From contig NC_084482.1 in NCBI RefSeq assembly GCF_030035675.1, positions 225,847,943 through 225,911,942 of the forward strand: DNA of 64,000 nt. The letters run 5' to 3'. The notes under the pieces are model-generated. The model made no database searches. It was given only the letters and a program-made list of their open reading frames with translations, and had not been told where the DNA came from. A program made the position numbers and the translations under genes. Below, piece by piece: positions 45,292-55,944 of this stretch (its first letter is position 1; every line of letters begins with the position of its first letter). Source of the DNA: Rhineura floridana. Its lineage: Eukaryota > Chordata > Lepidosauria > Squamata > Rhineuridae.

Positions 45292-45455
45292 AAGCGGTAT
45301 TCGGAGATGGCTTATCATTGCCTTCCTCGGAGGCTGAGAGGCAGTCACTGGCCCAAGGTCACCCAGGGAGCTTCATGGCTGTGTGAGGATTCTAACCCTG
45401 GTCTCCCAGGTCGTAGTCCAATGCTCTAACCACTATGGCACACTGGCACTCTTAA
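45292..45455 (-). mobile_element. Sauria/tRNA SINE, right part with head
   Basis: 'agcggtattcggagatggc', 'ggcccaaggtcacccaggg' and, in the complement, gtgccatagtggttagagc (A box) and cagggttagaatcctc (B box). With 43829-43880 it makes one SINE interrupted by the L2. Confidence 0.82.
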
Positions 45456-46169
45456 GTAAATCAACATTTTTCTTTGTTTAAAAAGCACAACCATGTTATC
45501 TCTATGAGAGAAGGCAGATTACACCAAACCTATATTCTTGTGGTGCTGGCTAACAGTTTTTTTTTTTCTTAACCTGGTTACGGACTAAAGATACAGAATG
45601 GTCATTTGGTGCTGCTTAACTAGGGCTCATGGGCAGGAGATAGTGGTGAACCTGAAATCCCATCAGAAGTGGCATCCCCTTCAGGTTAAAAAGGGTGTAG
45701 ATAGGTAAGTGTGAGATAGAAGGGGTGGCAGAGAGACAGGGGGCAGTTTTGCAGCTGGGATTACACAGGCAGAGCAAGTGCAAACTCTCAGGAGACTTGA
45801 AGACCTCTTGGTCCTGCAGGGGCCGTCTCTGAGGATCTGCTGTGGCAGAGCAGATCTTCCACCTTGTCCAGGAATGGGAAACTACATTAAAGTCAACCTA
45901 GCCCAGAATTCCTATTTCCAGCAGGTGACAGACAGCTACCACGGAAAACCCCCAAACGTAGGTAGAGTTACGTTTGAAAGTCTTAATTTTAATTAATTCC
46001 AATATAACAGGCTGTGATCTTGGCAGAGAATAGCTGTTCCATCTTTTGGCTTAAGGTGCATTATTTGTTTTGTTCTTTCCGTGTACTTGTTGGATTTTAT
46101 TTCGCTGACAAACACTTTCTTATTGTTCCCCTTCCCCAAAATTCATTTCTGCATAATTTGCTTTTAATT
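45456..46169. other. unassigned intergenic DNA
   Basis: No supported feature on either strand. Confidence 0.4.
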
Positions 46170-46625
46170 TCTCTTTTCTTTCTTTATGCTCCCATCTTTC
46201 CAAGTTGAGATGCGCCTGTTGGTCTCTTGCAGATGCTGATGTATTTTAAATAAATTTTCCAGTCAGCTTCCACTTTCTGGCCACATCTGCTCACCAGCTC
46301 TTGGCTATTGGAGCAAATTATGGACCTCGCTTTCAGCAGGAGGGGCTGGTTGTGTCTGTGCAGGAGTGTCCGAAGGCTGTCCTGTGTTGGAGTTTTCAGT
46401 TTACTAGTTTTGTGGAAACATGCTTCTGTATATACACATACATTACACACAACATACATAATACAGACTGACAACAATAGACTTAAATTGGATAGGCAAA
46501 CATATATAACGGCTACAGAACTCTCTCTTGGTCTGTTTTAACTATTAGACCTCTGTATTAAACATTCCAGTTGAAGATTCCTGACCTGAGCTAGGCCTCA
46601 GTTGGCACAAACGTTTCAGGGGTGT
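46170..46625 (-). repeat. Dispersed repeat R1, longest copy, antisense
   Basis: Inverted relative to 33540 and 62115: 'gttggagttttcagtt', 'tgtggaaacatgcttc' and further out 'gacctctgtattaaacattc', 'ctgagctaggcctcagttgg'. It suggests the full repeat is about 450 bp. Coding frames absent; family unknown. Confidence 0.6.
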
Positions 46626-46788
46626 CGAAAGGGCTCACTGTGGTCAACTAGGGCAACTTCCAGACTTTTCTAAACATCAGCGAACTCTCCAGAAAGTGTG
46701 TGATAAACTACATTGTCAGTAATGGGTTGAATTTATGAGGAGGGGAGAGAAATTGCTTGGCCAATGGCGTTATCGTGTTTAGGAACTC

Positions 46789-46985
46789 AGGAAGGTGCCT
46801 TATACTGTCACATCCATTGGTCCATCCAGCTCAGTATTGTCTACACTGACTGGCAGCAGCTCCGCAGGGTTGCAGGCAGGCCCTCTCTCCCAGCTCCACC
46901 TGGAGATGCCACTGGGGATTGAACCCAGGACCTCCTGCATGCAAAGCAGATGCTCAACCACTGAGCTACAGCCGTTCCCTCTTGG
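46789..46985 (-). mobile_element. tRNA-derived SINE, antisense, nearly complete
   Basis: The complement starts with a tRNA-like head: tgtagctcagtggttgagc (A box) and cctgggttcaatccccag (B box). Then 'ctccaggtggagctgggag', 'tactgagctggatggacc' and the 'tataaggcaccttcct' end. A SINE, not a tRNA gene; the anticodon stem is not conserved. Related scraps at 20298 and 50075. Confidence 0.85.
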
Positions 46986-47204
46986 CATTCACAAGCAATA
47001 ATATTTGGTGCAATACCGAGGGTTGAAAAGGTATATTCCGGAACCATCCAGGCCATGGGGGTGTATTCCACCTGTGGACTCCTTTCTCTTCTACTGTGCT
47101 TTAATTTCTTTGGAGGGGAAGGTCTGGCTGCAAAATAAACAGCCCAACCAGCATTTGCCTCTCTGTGTGTTGGATGAGTATTTGCCCAGATGTTTTTGCT
47201 GAAC

Positions 47205-47355
47205 CCTCATTTTTTGGACGGGGACCTTTTGGCCCTGCAGATGCTGTTGGGCTCCAACTCTCACCGTCCCTCCCTATTGGCTGTGCTGGCTGCAGCTGAT
47301 GGGAGGTGGAGTCCAATAACATCTCAAGGATCAAAAGTTCCCCACGTGATCTGGG
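47205..47355. mobile_element. hAT-type palindromic MITE
   Basis: 'ggggaccttttggccctgca' mirrors 'ggatcaaaagttcccc', with inner 'gttgggctccaactctcacc' against 'gatgggaggtggagtccaa'. Old, imperfect. Confidence 0.6.
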
Positions 47356-48211
47356 GTGTTCAATGTGGTCAAGCGGCACAAAGACAACTGGGGACTGAAG
47401 TGGGTGCCAAAGAACTGACTGGGTCCATCTGGTGAGTGAGCTGAGATGGAGCAATTTGCTTGAGTGTTGGGAAGAAGCAGGTTGGGAGGAAAACTAAGAC
47501 AAGACTATAACTTTTTCATTTTTAAGAAGACTGACATGCAAAGTCCCAGACCTACACAGGACAAAACTCTGCTAAAAATGTAGATGGAGATAAGGAATAT
47601 GAGAATGGAACGGAAGGAAATCGCTCACAAATGCTAAAAGTGAAGTGTGAAGGAACGAGGCACAAGGAAGCTCTGCCAAAACATTAAAACTCAACCCTAA
47701 AACAACAGTTGAAAAGGAACTCTCAGCCACCCCTGGCCCTACAACTAAGGAAAGGGGTGGGTGGGAAAGGGGGGGTGACTTATTGTTCTAATAATAAATA
47801 CTGTATCCACTCAAACAAAAAAAGGAACAGGCATAAATATGGCATGAAAACAAAACAAAGGTGGTGGATGGTGAGTATATGACGTTGTTGGTAATCAAAA
47901 TAGGAAGTGATTGGAGGGAGGGACATTGCCTCCCCTCCTCCCCAACCCTTTGAGGCATCCTGCTCAGGAGAGATTGAACTTGCAAAGGAGCCCAAGTGAA
48001 AGACAAGTGTGATTTGCATCAACATCCCTAAAAGCGCTGTGAGTAGAAAGCCATGTGTAAACCCCCCCTCTGATTGTGATGTGTGTCAATCAAGGAGCAC
48101 TCCAGCCTCCCCTCCCTCCAATCTCCTTCAGCATTGAAAACATGGGCCTGTCTGTGGGAGGAGTCATAATCCCAAGATTCTCAGCTTTCCTTTTAATGAA
48201 AGTCATGAGAG
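47356..48211. other. unassigned intergenic DNA
   Basis: No supported feature. Confidence 0.4.
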
Positions 48212-48275
48212 ATGCTCTTGGAGGTCACTGATCCATAGGGTGGCCATAAGTCATTGTCGACTTGGAGGCACATAA
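48212..48275 (+). mobile_element. RTE-BovB LINE 3' tip
   Basis: 'ggaggtcactgatccatag' and 'ccataagtcattgtcgactt', 'acataacaacaa': last codons and tail only. Confidence 0.8.
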
Positions 48276-48347
48276 CAACAAATTTCTAGCATTTGTGGAA
48301 CTTGAGATATGAGGCAAAACACAGAAGCATTATTTCCCTTTCTTGTG

Positions 48348-48505
48348 TAAGGAATTAATCCATCTTTTGTTTGGCCTCCCTCTTTTTCTACTCCCTTCTG
48401 TTTTTCCCAGCATTATTGTCTTTTCTAGTGAATCAGGTCTTCTCATGATGTGCTCAAAGTATGATAACCTCAGTTTAGCTTCTAGTGATAGTTCCGGTTT
48501 AAGAC
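48348..48505 (-). mobile_element. RTE-BovB LINE fragment, antisense (outer left)
   Basis: The complement encodes LSLEAK...SYFEHIMRR...GRPNK. It continues at 49250 after an insertion and mirrors 49588-49745. Confidence 0.85.
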
Positions 48506-49250
48506 ATCAATTCTGAAATTCAAGATCATCTGAGCTCTGCGAGTGCCGCATACTCCCGAATGAAGCATAGAGTGTTCAAGCATCGAGATATCTGCAGGGA
48601 GGCCAAAATACTTATTTACAAAGCCATTGTACTACCAACCTTACTGCACACCTGTGAAACATGGACCAATTATAAATGCCAAAACGCCAATTTCAACTTC
48701 TGGAAAGATTCCACCAATGCTGCCTCTGGAAAATTCTGCAAATTACTTGGAAAGATATACGGACTAATGTTAGTGTTTTGGAAGAAGCAAAGACCACCAG
48801 TGTGGAAATAGTGATCCTTCAACGTCGCTGAACTGGCCATATTGTTCAAATGCCTGATCACCGTCTTCCAAAGCAGCTGCTACTCCCAACTTAAGGATGG
48901 AAAATGAAATATTGGTGGGCAGCAAAAGAGGTTTAAAGATGTTCTTAAAGTTAATCTAAAAAAATGTAACATGACGATTGAGAATAGGGAAGCTTTGACC
49001 CATGAGCGTCCCAGTTGGAGGTTGGCTATTACCAAAGATGCTATGGACTTTGAAGAAGCACAAGCACAGAGCAAAAGGGGCAAACGATCTAAGCAGAAGG
49101 CATGTCAAGCAAATCCTCATCACGCCTATCTTCCATCTGGAAGGAGGCTGTGTGGATCTAGAATTGGCCTCCACAGTCACTTATGGACCCACTGTTAAAG
49201 ATGTTATCTTGGAAGAAAATCTTACTCGGCCACAGTGATTGCCGAAATCA
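48506..49250 (+). mobile_element. Non-LTR (RTE-like) ORF C-terminus with zinc-finger-like end
   Basis: Frames recall the C-terminal third of a LINE polyprotein: ILIYKAIVLPTLLHTCETWT (about 48612-48671), KFCKLLG, MPDHRLPKQLL, a basic KRGKRSKQKA stretch, then a C2H2-like RIGLHSHLWTH (about 49160-49195). Two or more frame changes. It interrupts a BovB copy, splitting 'ggtttaatttgttctaac'. The clade is not certain; RTE-like is an inference from the YKAVVLTTLLYGSETW-type block. Confidence 0.6.
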
Positions 49251-49513
49251 ATTTGTTCTAACACCCAATTATTTGTCTTTTTTGCAGTCCATGGTATCTG
49301 CAAAGCTCTCCTCCAGCACCACATTTCAAATAAGCTGATTTTTCTCTTATGCATTTTTTTCACTGTCCAGCTTTCACATCCATACATAGTGATTGGGAAA
49401 ACCATGGTCTGAATGATCCTGACTTTAGTGTTCAGTGATACATCTTTGCATTTGAGGACCTTTTCTAGTTCTCTCATAGCTGCCCTCCCCAGTTCTAGCC
49501 TTCTGATTTCTTG
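49250..49513 (-). mobile_element. RTE-BovB LINE fragment, antisense (inner)
   Basis: Continuation of 48348-48505: the complement reads RRLELGRAAMRELEKVLKCKDVSLNTKVRIIQTMVFP and YGCESWTVKK. Confidence 0.88.
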
Positions 49514-49870
49514 ACTATTCATTGTGGCAAACACTTGTTGACAAGTAAGATTTTCTTCCAAGATAACGTCTTTAATGGTGGGTCCGTTAAAGCAGAACTA
49601 TCACTACAAGCTAAAATGATGAAACTGAAGTTATATTTTGGACACATCATGAGAAGATATGATTCACTAGAAAAGTCATTAATGCTGGGGAAAACAGAAG
49701 GGAGTAGAAAAAGAGGAAGGCCAAACAAGAGATGGATTGATTCCATAAAGGAAGCCACAGACCTGAACATACAAGATCTGAACAGGGTGGTTTACAACAA
49801 ATGCTATTGGAGGTCACTGATTCATAGTGTCGCCGTAAGTCGAGATGGACTTGAAAGTGTATAACAACAA
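49514..49870 (+). mobile_element. Inverted duplicate: LINE-end scrap plus sense BovB 3' end
   Basis: 49514-49582 is the inverted copy of 49182-49250 ('aagattttcttccaagataac'). 49588-49870 is a sense BovB 3' end (LQAKMMKLKLYFGHIMRR, GRPNKRWIDSIKEAT, tail) mirroring 48348-48505. Together with the preceding pieces this is an inverted duplication with a large deletion in one arm. Confidence 0.75.
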
Positions 49871-49938
49871 AAACAGGATAGACCCCTAGTTTCCTTAAGA
49901 AGGTCTGACCACATTCCATACTTTTTATCATTGCTTGC

Positions 49939-50015
49939 TTGTGTGCTTTCTTTTATGAGAAATAAGGTTCTCATGGTAATGGGAACTCTTTCCACACTCC
50001 ATACATTTATATGAT
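49939..50015 (-). pseudogene. Isolated C2H2 zinc finger on the - strand
   Basis: The complement reads [21 protein letters not shown] followed by KRKHTSK: one complete C2H2 finger (C-x2-C-x12-H-x3-H) with the family's CMECGK core. It is the only zinc finger in the window on the - strand. No adjoining fingers; a captured scrap of an array. Confidence 0.75.
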
Positions 50016-50074
50016 TTATCTACTAGAGAGAGGTGGGGAGCCAATCTTAACCTGTGAGGCCATTTTATAGTATA

Positions 50075-50128
50075 GACAATACTGAGCCAGGTGGACTGAT
50101 GGATCTGACTCAGTCGAAGGCAGCTTCC
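50075..50128 (+). mobile_element. tRNA-derived SINE 3' fragment
   Basis: 'agacaatactgagccaggtg', 'gactcagtcgaaggcagctt' match the 3' half of the SINE at 46789-46985, sense. Confidence 0.7.
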
Positions 50129-50139
50129 CGTGTTCGTAA

Positions 50140-50480
50140 ACACACTAACTCAGGCCTAACTCAGGTCAAGAAGCCTGAACCAGAGTGGTTGAAACAGAAA
50201 TCTAATACTTTAAAAAGATCAAGAGGAGCTCTGTAGCCATCATATGTTGGCCTAGGCCAATTTAAGCCGATTGTCTTAAGTCTGTATGTATTATATTTAC
50301 TACATGCTACATATATGTATATGCTGCAGCATGTTTCCACAAAATTGGTAAATGTAAAACTGCAACACAGGGCAGACACAACCAGCCCTCCTGCTGAAAG
50401 GGAGTCTTTGCCAATTAGGGAAGAGGTTGGCGACCAGATACGGCCGGGTTAAAGTCGGAAGCCGATTGGAAAAGATCTCA
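50140..50480 (+). repeat. Dispersed repeat R1
   Basis: 'actcaggcctaactcagg', 'gaggagctctgtagccat', 'gcatgtttccacaaaat' and 'gaagccgattggaaaag' in the R1 order. It joins the 5' third seen at 26060 to the 3' part seen at 33540, so these are one repeat. Confidence 0.65.
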
Positions 50481-50529
50481 AGGGCCATACATTTAAAGCA
50501 CATCCACTGCACATTTAAAGCACGTGATT

Positions 50530-51524
50530 TCCCCAAAGAATTGCGGTCATTTTATAAGCTTCTCTGGTGAAGAGCAGCTAAATTAACAGGGGGATGTTTT
50601 AAGGAAGCTCCGATTCAATTTCCCCTCTGCTGCAACCAATCCACCAGCAGGGGCGTTTGTTTTCCTTCAGGGTAAGCCTTGAGAGTTTAGGGTTAGGAAG
50701 CAGAAAAAGAGGAGCCCGGGCAACTGCACACAGCCTCGTAGTAGCTCCGAGGAAGGACGGCGCTCCTCTGTCCCTGAGCCCGCGGAGACGACCAGGGGGC
50801 TCCTCCCCCGGCTCCGACACGTGCAGGAAGCAGTCCGGTCATGCTGAAGGTGTGCTCTCCGCCGTAGCTCTATGGTTTTCTGCCTTCGAAACGGAACCGA
50901 AGTGTCGCTGGAACAGGTTTCGAAGGGCCATCAGCGCAGCTTAAAGAAAGGGAGGGAGGCAGGGGGATTTCTCGAGGGGCGGGAGATATTCCGAGGGGCG
51001 GAGTTGTGGCAGTTGAGACCCTCCAGGAAGGGGAAACCCGCGTGGTCGGACCCCCGGGCAAAGGGGAGGCTGGTGCCTGGAGAGGACAAAGAGGTAAGGG
51101 GGGGTAATTTGCCTCTTTTTTGGGGGGGGAAGAAGTGCCCCCTCCCAAACGCCCCTCGAGGAATCCAGGTTTGCATTGCACAGCCCTGTTTAAATCTTCT
51201 TGCCCTGTAGAGATCTACCCGCCCCCGGCCCATGGGATGGGTGGCCAGCAGGTCAGCTTGGGTGGCGGTGGTGGTGGGGAGGACACAGCCTTGCTTGGCT
51301 GGGAAAAAGAGCTTCCCCCCCCAGGAAGGAAAGGATCCCTCACCAGGACTCCACCAGCTGCTCTCCAAGCCTCCCCCCACCGAATGTGCAGGCTTTTGAT
51401 TGGAAGCTCTGCCGCTCTCCCCCCTCTGAGCTCTGTCTAGTGGGGGGGGGAAGAAGCCTCCTTTGGTTGGGGGGAGGGGGCGTAATTGGCTGCAAGGCTG
51501 CCGGCAGAGGCTGGAGGGAATGGA
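50530..51524 (+). promoter_or_regulatory. GC-rich, CpG-dense promoter-like region upstream of unit II
   Basis: Sustained high GC with frequent CpG from about 50690, unlike the flanks. A donor-like aaagag|gtaaggg lies at 51093/51094, which could close a non-coding first exon. Homopolymer g/c runs are common. It has no counterpart beside unit I, where repeats begin at the duplication edge. Promoter function is inference; the long frames here carry no domain. Confidence 0.5.
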
Positions 51525-52100
51525 CCGCGAAGGTCCCCTTCTACCGAGCGGCTTCCCGCTGACCTCGGGCTATTCATCCATCCCGTTCCAGGTGCCTCTC
51601 CACCGTGCGGTCCCCGGGGTGGGCTGCCTCCGTCCAGGGCGGGGAGGAGAAAGGCAGCGCTGGGCACGGGGAGGCGCCTCGATGCTGGGCTACTTCTGGC
51701 CAAGAAGTCCCGACGTGCGTGTGGGGCGAGGGGCGCCCTCCTCCCGGCTGACGGCCAGGCCGACTCTCCAGCACAAGGGAGGGAAGTGGGACTGGCCCCA
51801 CCGGGGAGCAGGCTCAGCCCCGGCCCCTGTAGGGAGGGGTCCTGGGGACACCCCGAGGTCCTCGACCCGAAGCGCGCCGGAAGGGTCCCTTTAGCTTAGT
51901 CTCTGAGGCTGCGGGATGCCGCAGCTGCGCCCCCCGAAGGCGCGGCGCCACCTTGTGGGCGTCACAGGACGCTCCTCCGGCTCTGTCTTGAGTCCCAAAT
52001 CAAGAATCGGAGCGCTGTTGACCTTGGAGAAGGCAGCTGTTCTCTGGGCCCTTTTCAGACCTCCGATCTGAGTCCCCCTGTCAGGCCACGAGGAGGAGAA

Positions 52101-52398
52101 ATGCAGTGGTCTGTAGATAAGGAGGCTGCAATTGGTGACATTTAGGGGGTCCTTGTAGCAGAGTTTTTCTACTGCTCCTGCTGAGATTTTGGTACAAGTT
52201 AGGATTTTTTGCTAAGTCAGCCACGGAGTTACCTTTTCCTCGCCAAATCTTCCCTCTTCCTTTCTCCTCCAGGCTTGGTGTCCTTTGAGGAGGTGACCGC
52301 CTGTCTGTCCAAGGAGGAGCGGACTGTGCTGGATCCAGGCCAAAGGGCTCTCTAGAAAGACGCCTTGCTGCGGATCTGTGGGAATGTGACTTCTCTGG
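52101..52398 (+). pseudogene. KRAB-A domain exons, unit II
   Basis: Same structure as 21162-21456: ATG at 52101 encodes MQWSV plus one base, acceptor ctccag ends 52272, exon b 52273-52398 (126 nt). Exon b reads GLVSFEEVTACLSKEERTVLDPGQRAL, stop, KDALLRICGNVTSL, so the KRAB-A tail is preserved in frame beyond the TAG at 52353-52355. The first donor is damaged: tag|ATAAGG where unit I has tag|GTAAGG (52117). The TAG is at the same codon as in unit I, so it predates the duplication. A functional KRAB protein is unlikely unless another start or splice form skips this exon. Confidence 0.82.
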
Positions 52399-53384
52399 GT
52401 AGGGATCCTTCTGTCTGTCCCATCTTTAGTATGGCTGAAAGGTTATTGGTAAGGCTGTGGCCAGTAAGTCTGCCCTGGCCATTCTGAGCCTTCCTGTGTC
52501 ACCGTCTTCTGGCCTGGCAAGGACTGAAGGTACAAGAGCAGTTTCTCTCTATTCTGGGTCTTCTCGTCCCGTTGCTGTGAGGGGAAGACTTCTGCCTTCT
52601 CCACTATACCAGTGTGGGCAAGACTTAATCTGACAGTGCTATGGCCACTGTTTCCAACTGGTTTGACACCACTTCTTTCTGTCATCTGGTTCTGGGAGCC
52701 ACTTAATCTTATGTCTGTCATGATCACTGTGTCCCAAAATCCTTGAAACCCCAAAACCAGCTCTGCAACGTAGAACACTGCTGAACACCACAGCTCTTTT
52801 TCAGGCACCCTGCAGTGACCAACTTCACCAGGGCTGGTAAATAATCAAAGCCAGCCCTATCAGGTAGGCCATGTTGCTACCAACACTTCTGTCCACCAGT
52901 TTGGGCCTGGGGACTCTCAAACTTTACGTTGAACAGACATGCTTAGGATTCCAAAGAGGCAAGTGCTAAAGACCAGACTCTTTGCTTCTTGGAGCCCCAA
53001 GCAAAACAGCTAAATGGTAGCACATATCCCAAAGGCCAAGGTACTGGTTTTGCTACCCAAGGCTTACAATATGAGGTGGCTTTATTAAAAATATAAGTGC
53101 ATATAAAAGAGCAACATGAAAATCCTGAACCCAGAACACCCACAAGGCACAGGTAGAAATCTCCAATAAAGATCAAAGGGCGGTTGCAAATTGAAGCTTA
53201 TGATGAAATATTGACTATTCCTAACACTAAGACACTTAACAAAGCTTAGGATGGTTCTGACTCTTGTAAGAAAAGGCCTGGCAGCAACAGCTGAGGGTTC
53301 TAATAGCCAATCAGGAGACCTCTGGAAGGTGGACTATTCCAGGGCCTCTTCCTGCCTTCTCATAGGTGCGCTCGCACAGCTGGG

Positions 53385-53730
53385 GACTCTTAGGTCACAG
53401 TTGCACCAGATATTTATTCCACTATTATTCCACTTTAAATACTTATGGCTTCCCCCAAAGAATCCTGGGAAATGTAGCTTGTGAAGAGGGCTAAGAGTTG
53501 TCAGGAGGCTCCTCTTTTCCTCAGAGAGCTACAATTCCCCGAGTGGTTTAACAAATCAATCCCTCTTCCAAGGGGACTCTTAGAATTGTAGCTCTGTGAG
53601 GGGATTAGGCGTCTCCTGACAAGTCTCTGCACCCTTCTCAAACTACATTTCCCAGGATTCTTTGGATGACGATGATGGTTTAAAGTAGAATAATAGTGGA
53701 ATAAGTGTACAGTGTGAATGCAGCCTGTGT
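53385..53730. mobile_element. Palindromic MITE, unit II
   Basis: Counterpart of 22425-22752 with slightly better TIRs ('atttattccactattattcc'). Confidence 0.65.
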
Positions 53731-53859
53731 ATGTGTGGATGTCTTAATCCTGAGCTCATGGCTCCTCTAGTGAGGAAAAACTGCTTCTCAGCAGAAGGAT
53801 ATTACCCATATGGCTGCATTCCAGGAGCAAGTTGTTACCCAGAATTCTTCATGGCAGAG

Positions 53860-54055
53860 CCATGTTTTCAGCCCAAAAGAACAGGCTTTCTTGACAAAGT
53901 CCACGGTGGCCACCCCTCTGGTCAGTTGAATGGCCACCTGTTCTAGGGCACAGTTAGTTAAGATTTGTAGAAATTTCTCTTCTTGGTTGTGACTGGAACG
54001 TGCATGTTGCCAATCTGTGTGCGGGCAGTTGAAGTCACCCATTGCTACATTTTCT
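53860..54055 (-). mobile_element. CR1 LINE endonuclease fragment, unit II
   Basis: Complement: MGDFNCPHTDWQHARS...KFLQILTNCALEQVAIQLTR. Counterpart of 22880-23090. Confidence 0.78.
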
Positions 54056-55944
54056 CGTTTGATTTAATTTTCATCTCAAGTTCACATTGACACATCCTCA
54101 GTGCTAAATTATAAGGCATTACAGATCTAAAGCATTGATGCAGAGTGGAGGTACCTTTCTGAATTCTTCATTACCTGAATCACAAGGCTATCTGGGCATA
54201 AGCAATGTGTGAGCCTCACGGATGAGAAGACTGACTAAGTGCTCAAAGTAAAGAATGTTTACATTCCTTTTTCCTTTGACAAGCAAAAGAATATAAGTTT
54301 GATACATTCCTAAGCTTAATCACTTAGTATCACCATTCATTGGTAATGTGCCCAAGGCATGGGCGGCAGTATAGTGATCCCAATTCATAAACAGGGTTCA
54401 GATTCTGACCCGAAAATTTTTCGCCTGATAAGCTTTATTGATGTTGCTGCTAAGTTGTATGCTAAATATTTGTTGGGGAAATTGCACTCTTGGGCTAATG
54501 AGAACATGATTATCGTGGAAGAACAGGCAGGATTTATTAAGGGAAAGTCAACCATGGACCATTGCTTGACATTGCTCCACTTCATCCAGAAATATTCCTG
54601 TCATAAGAGGATTAGTTGTTACTTTTGTCGACTTTACATCTGCCTTTGACTTCATTGACAGAGAGAGGCTTTGGCAAAAACTTGCCTCCACAAACATCGA
54701 TCGACAACTCCTTTGCCTGTTACAAATACTTCATGCCAACACGTTTCTTAGGGTTAGGTTAGGTGCAAATGGTCTGCTTTCCGATGCGGTCCCAACAAAG
54801 AGAGGCGTACGCCAGGGTGGCCTCCTGGCCCCGTTTCTCTTCAATTTTTATATTAATAATATTGTCAATGAACTTACTGGCCCTGCCTTTTTCCCGCCTT
54901 CGATTTTAGATTCAAAGGTCTCGGTGCTGCTTTATGCTGACGATTTAGCTCTGATTTCCATCATGCAGATAGGCATGAGGAGGCTATTAAGAAGCCTGTG
55001 CGCCTTCTGTATGAAGGAACACTTAGAAATAAACTACTCCAAGACTAAAGTGGTAGTCTTTGGCAGGAACATTGTCACATATGGAAATTAAATGAAAAAC
55101 TTATACAACAACAACGCCCCTGTAAGTATTTTGGTCTTACCTTTACTTCCACCCCCTCATGGAAACCACAAGCTGAGTTTTCCAAATTGAGGGCCTCCCA
55201 TTCCATTCATTTGCTACTGCACTTTTTTAAATTCAAGGGAGGCAGTTTGGTACCACCCATACTGGAAGTGTTCCAAAGGAAAATAATACCTGTGTTGCTT
55301 TATGGTGCAGAGATCTGGGGCTATACCAATATGAACACATTAGAGAAAGTTCAAAATGCTTTCCTTCGCACACTATTGGCAACCCCAAAAGGCACGCCTG
55401 TCTGTCTCTTGAGGTTAGAGACAGGTTTGTATTCCTTAGAAGCTTCGGCTCATGCAGCTCTGACTAGTCTCCATGGATGACTCTCAGTTACCAAAAAAAT
55501 GCCTGCTTGAACAACTACAAAACCCCTTGCAAAATAATTGGCTAAACAGGACTAAGTCGACCCTGGCTTTCTATGGGATAAGTATAGAGTCCCCCCCTTC
55601 CCATGTTTCCACTCATGCTAAATTGTTATTGAAGGATAGAATATTTCTCTCCTCTAAAAGATGGGATCTTCATGCTTCTACGCAGTCGTCTTTTTCTTAT
55701 TGGTTCCCCATGTATAAATCTTCTTTTATTCTGGAACCATATTTTTTCTTCCTAGATGCGCCATGGCTGAGGAGAGCCTTTACTGCTTTACGCTTCCAAA
55801 CAATGCCCACAGCACTCCTCACAGGGAGATATGATAACATCCCTATTTACCTCCGCTGCTGTATATGTAACTCAGGCAAAGTGGAGGATATTCTCCACTA
55901 TTTGTTGAGCTGCCCTCTTTACAAAGATCTGAGGGCTAAGTTAT

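Noticed and set aside
48560-48811. An 80-codon frame as a host gene (craniofacial-development-like annotations are common for such sequence)
   Set aside because: The YKAIVLPTLLHTCETWT block is a LINE C-terminal motif and the copy interrupts a BovB element, so it is a retrotransposon scrap.
51120-51900. Overlapping 100-150 codon frames in the GC-rich leader of unit II
   Set aside because: High GC suppresses stop codons on every frame; unit I equivalents are not conserved in frame and carry no domain.
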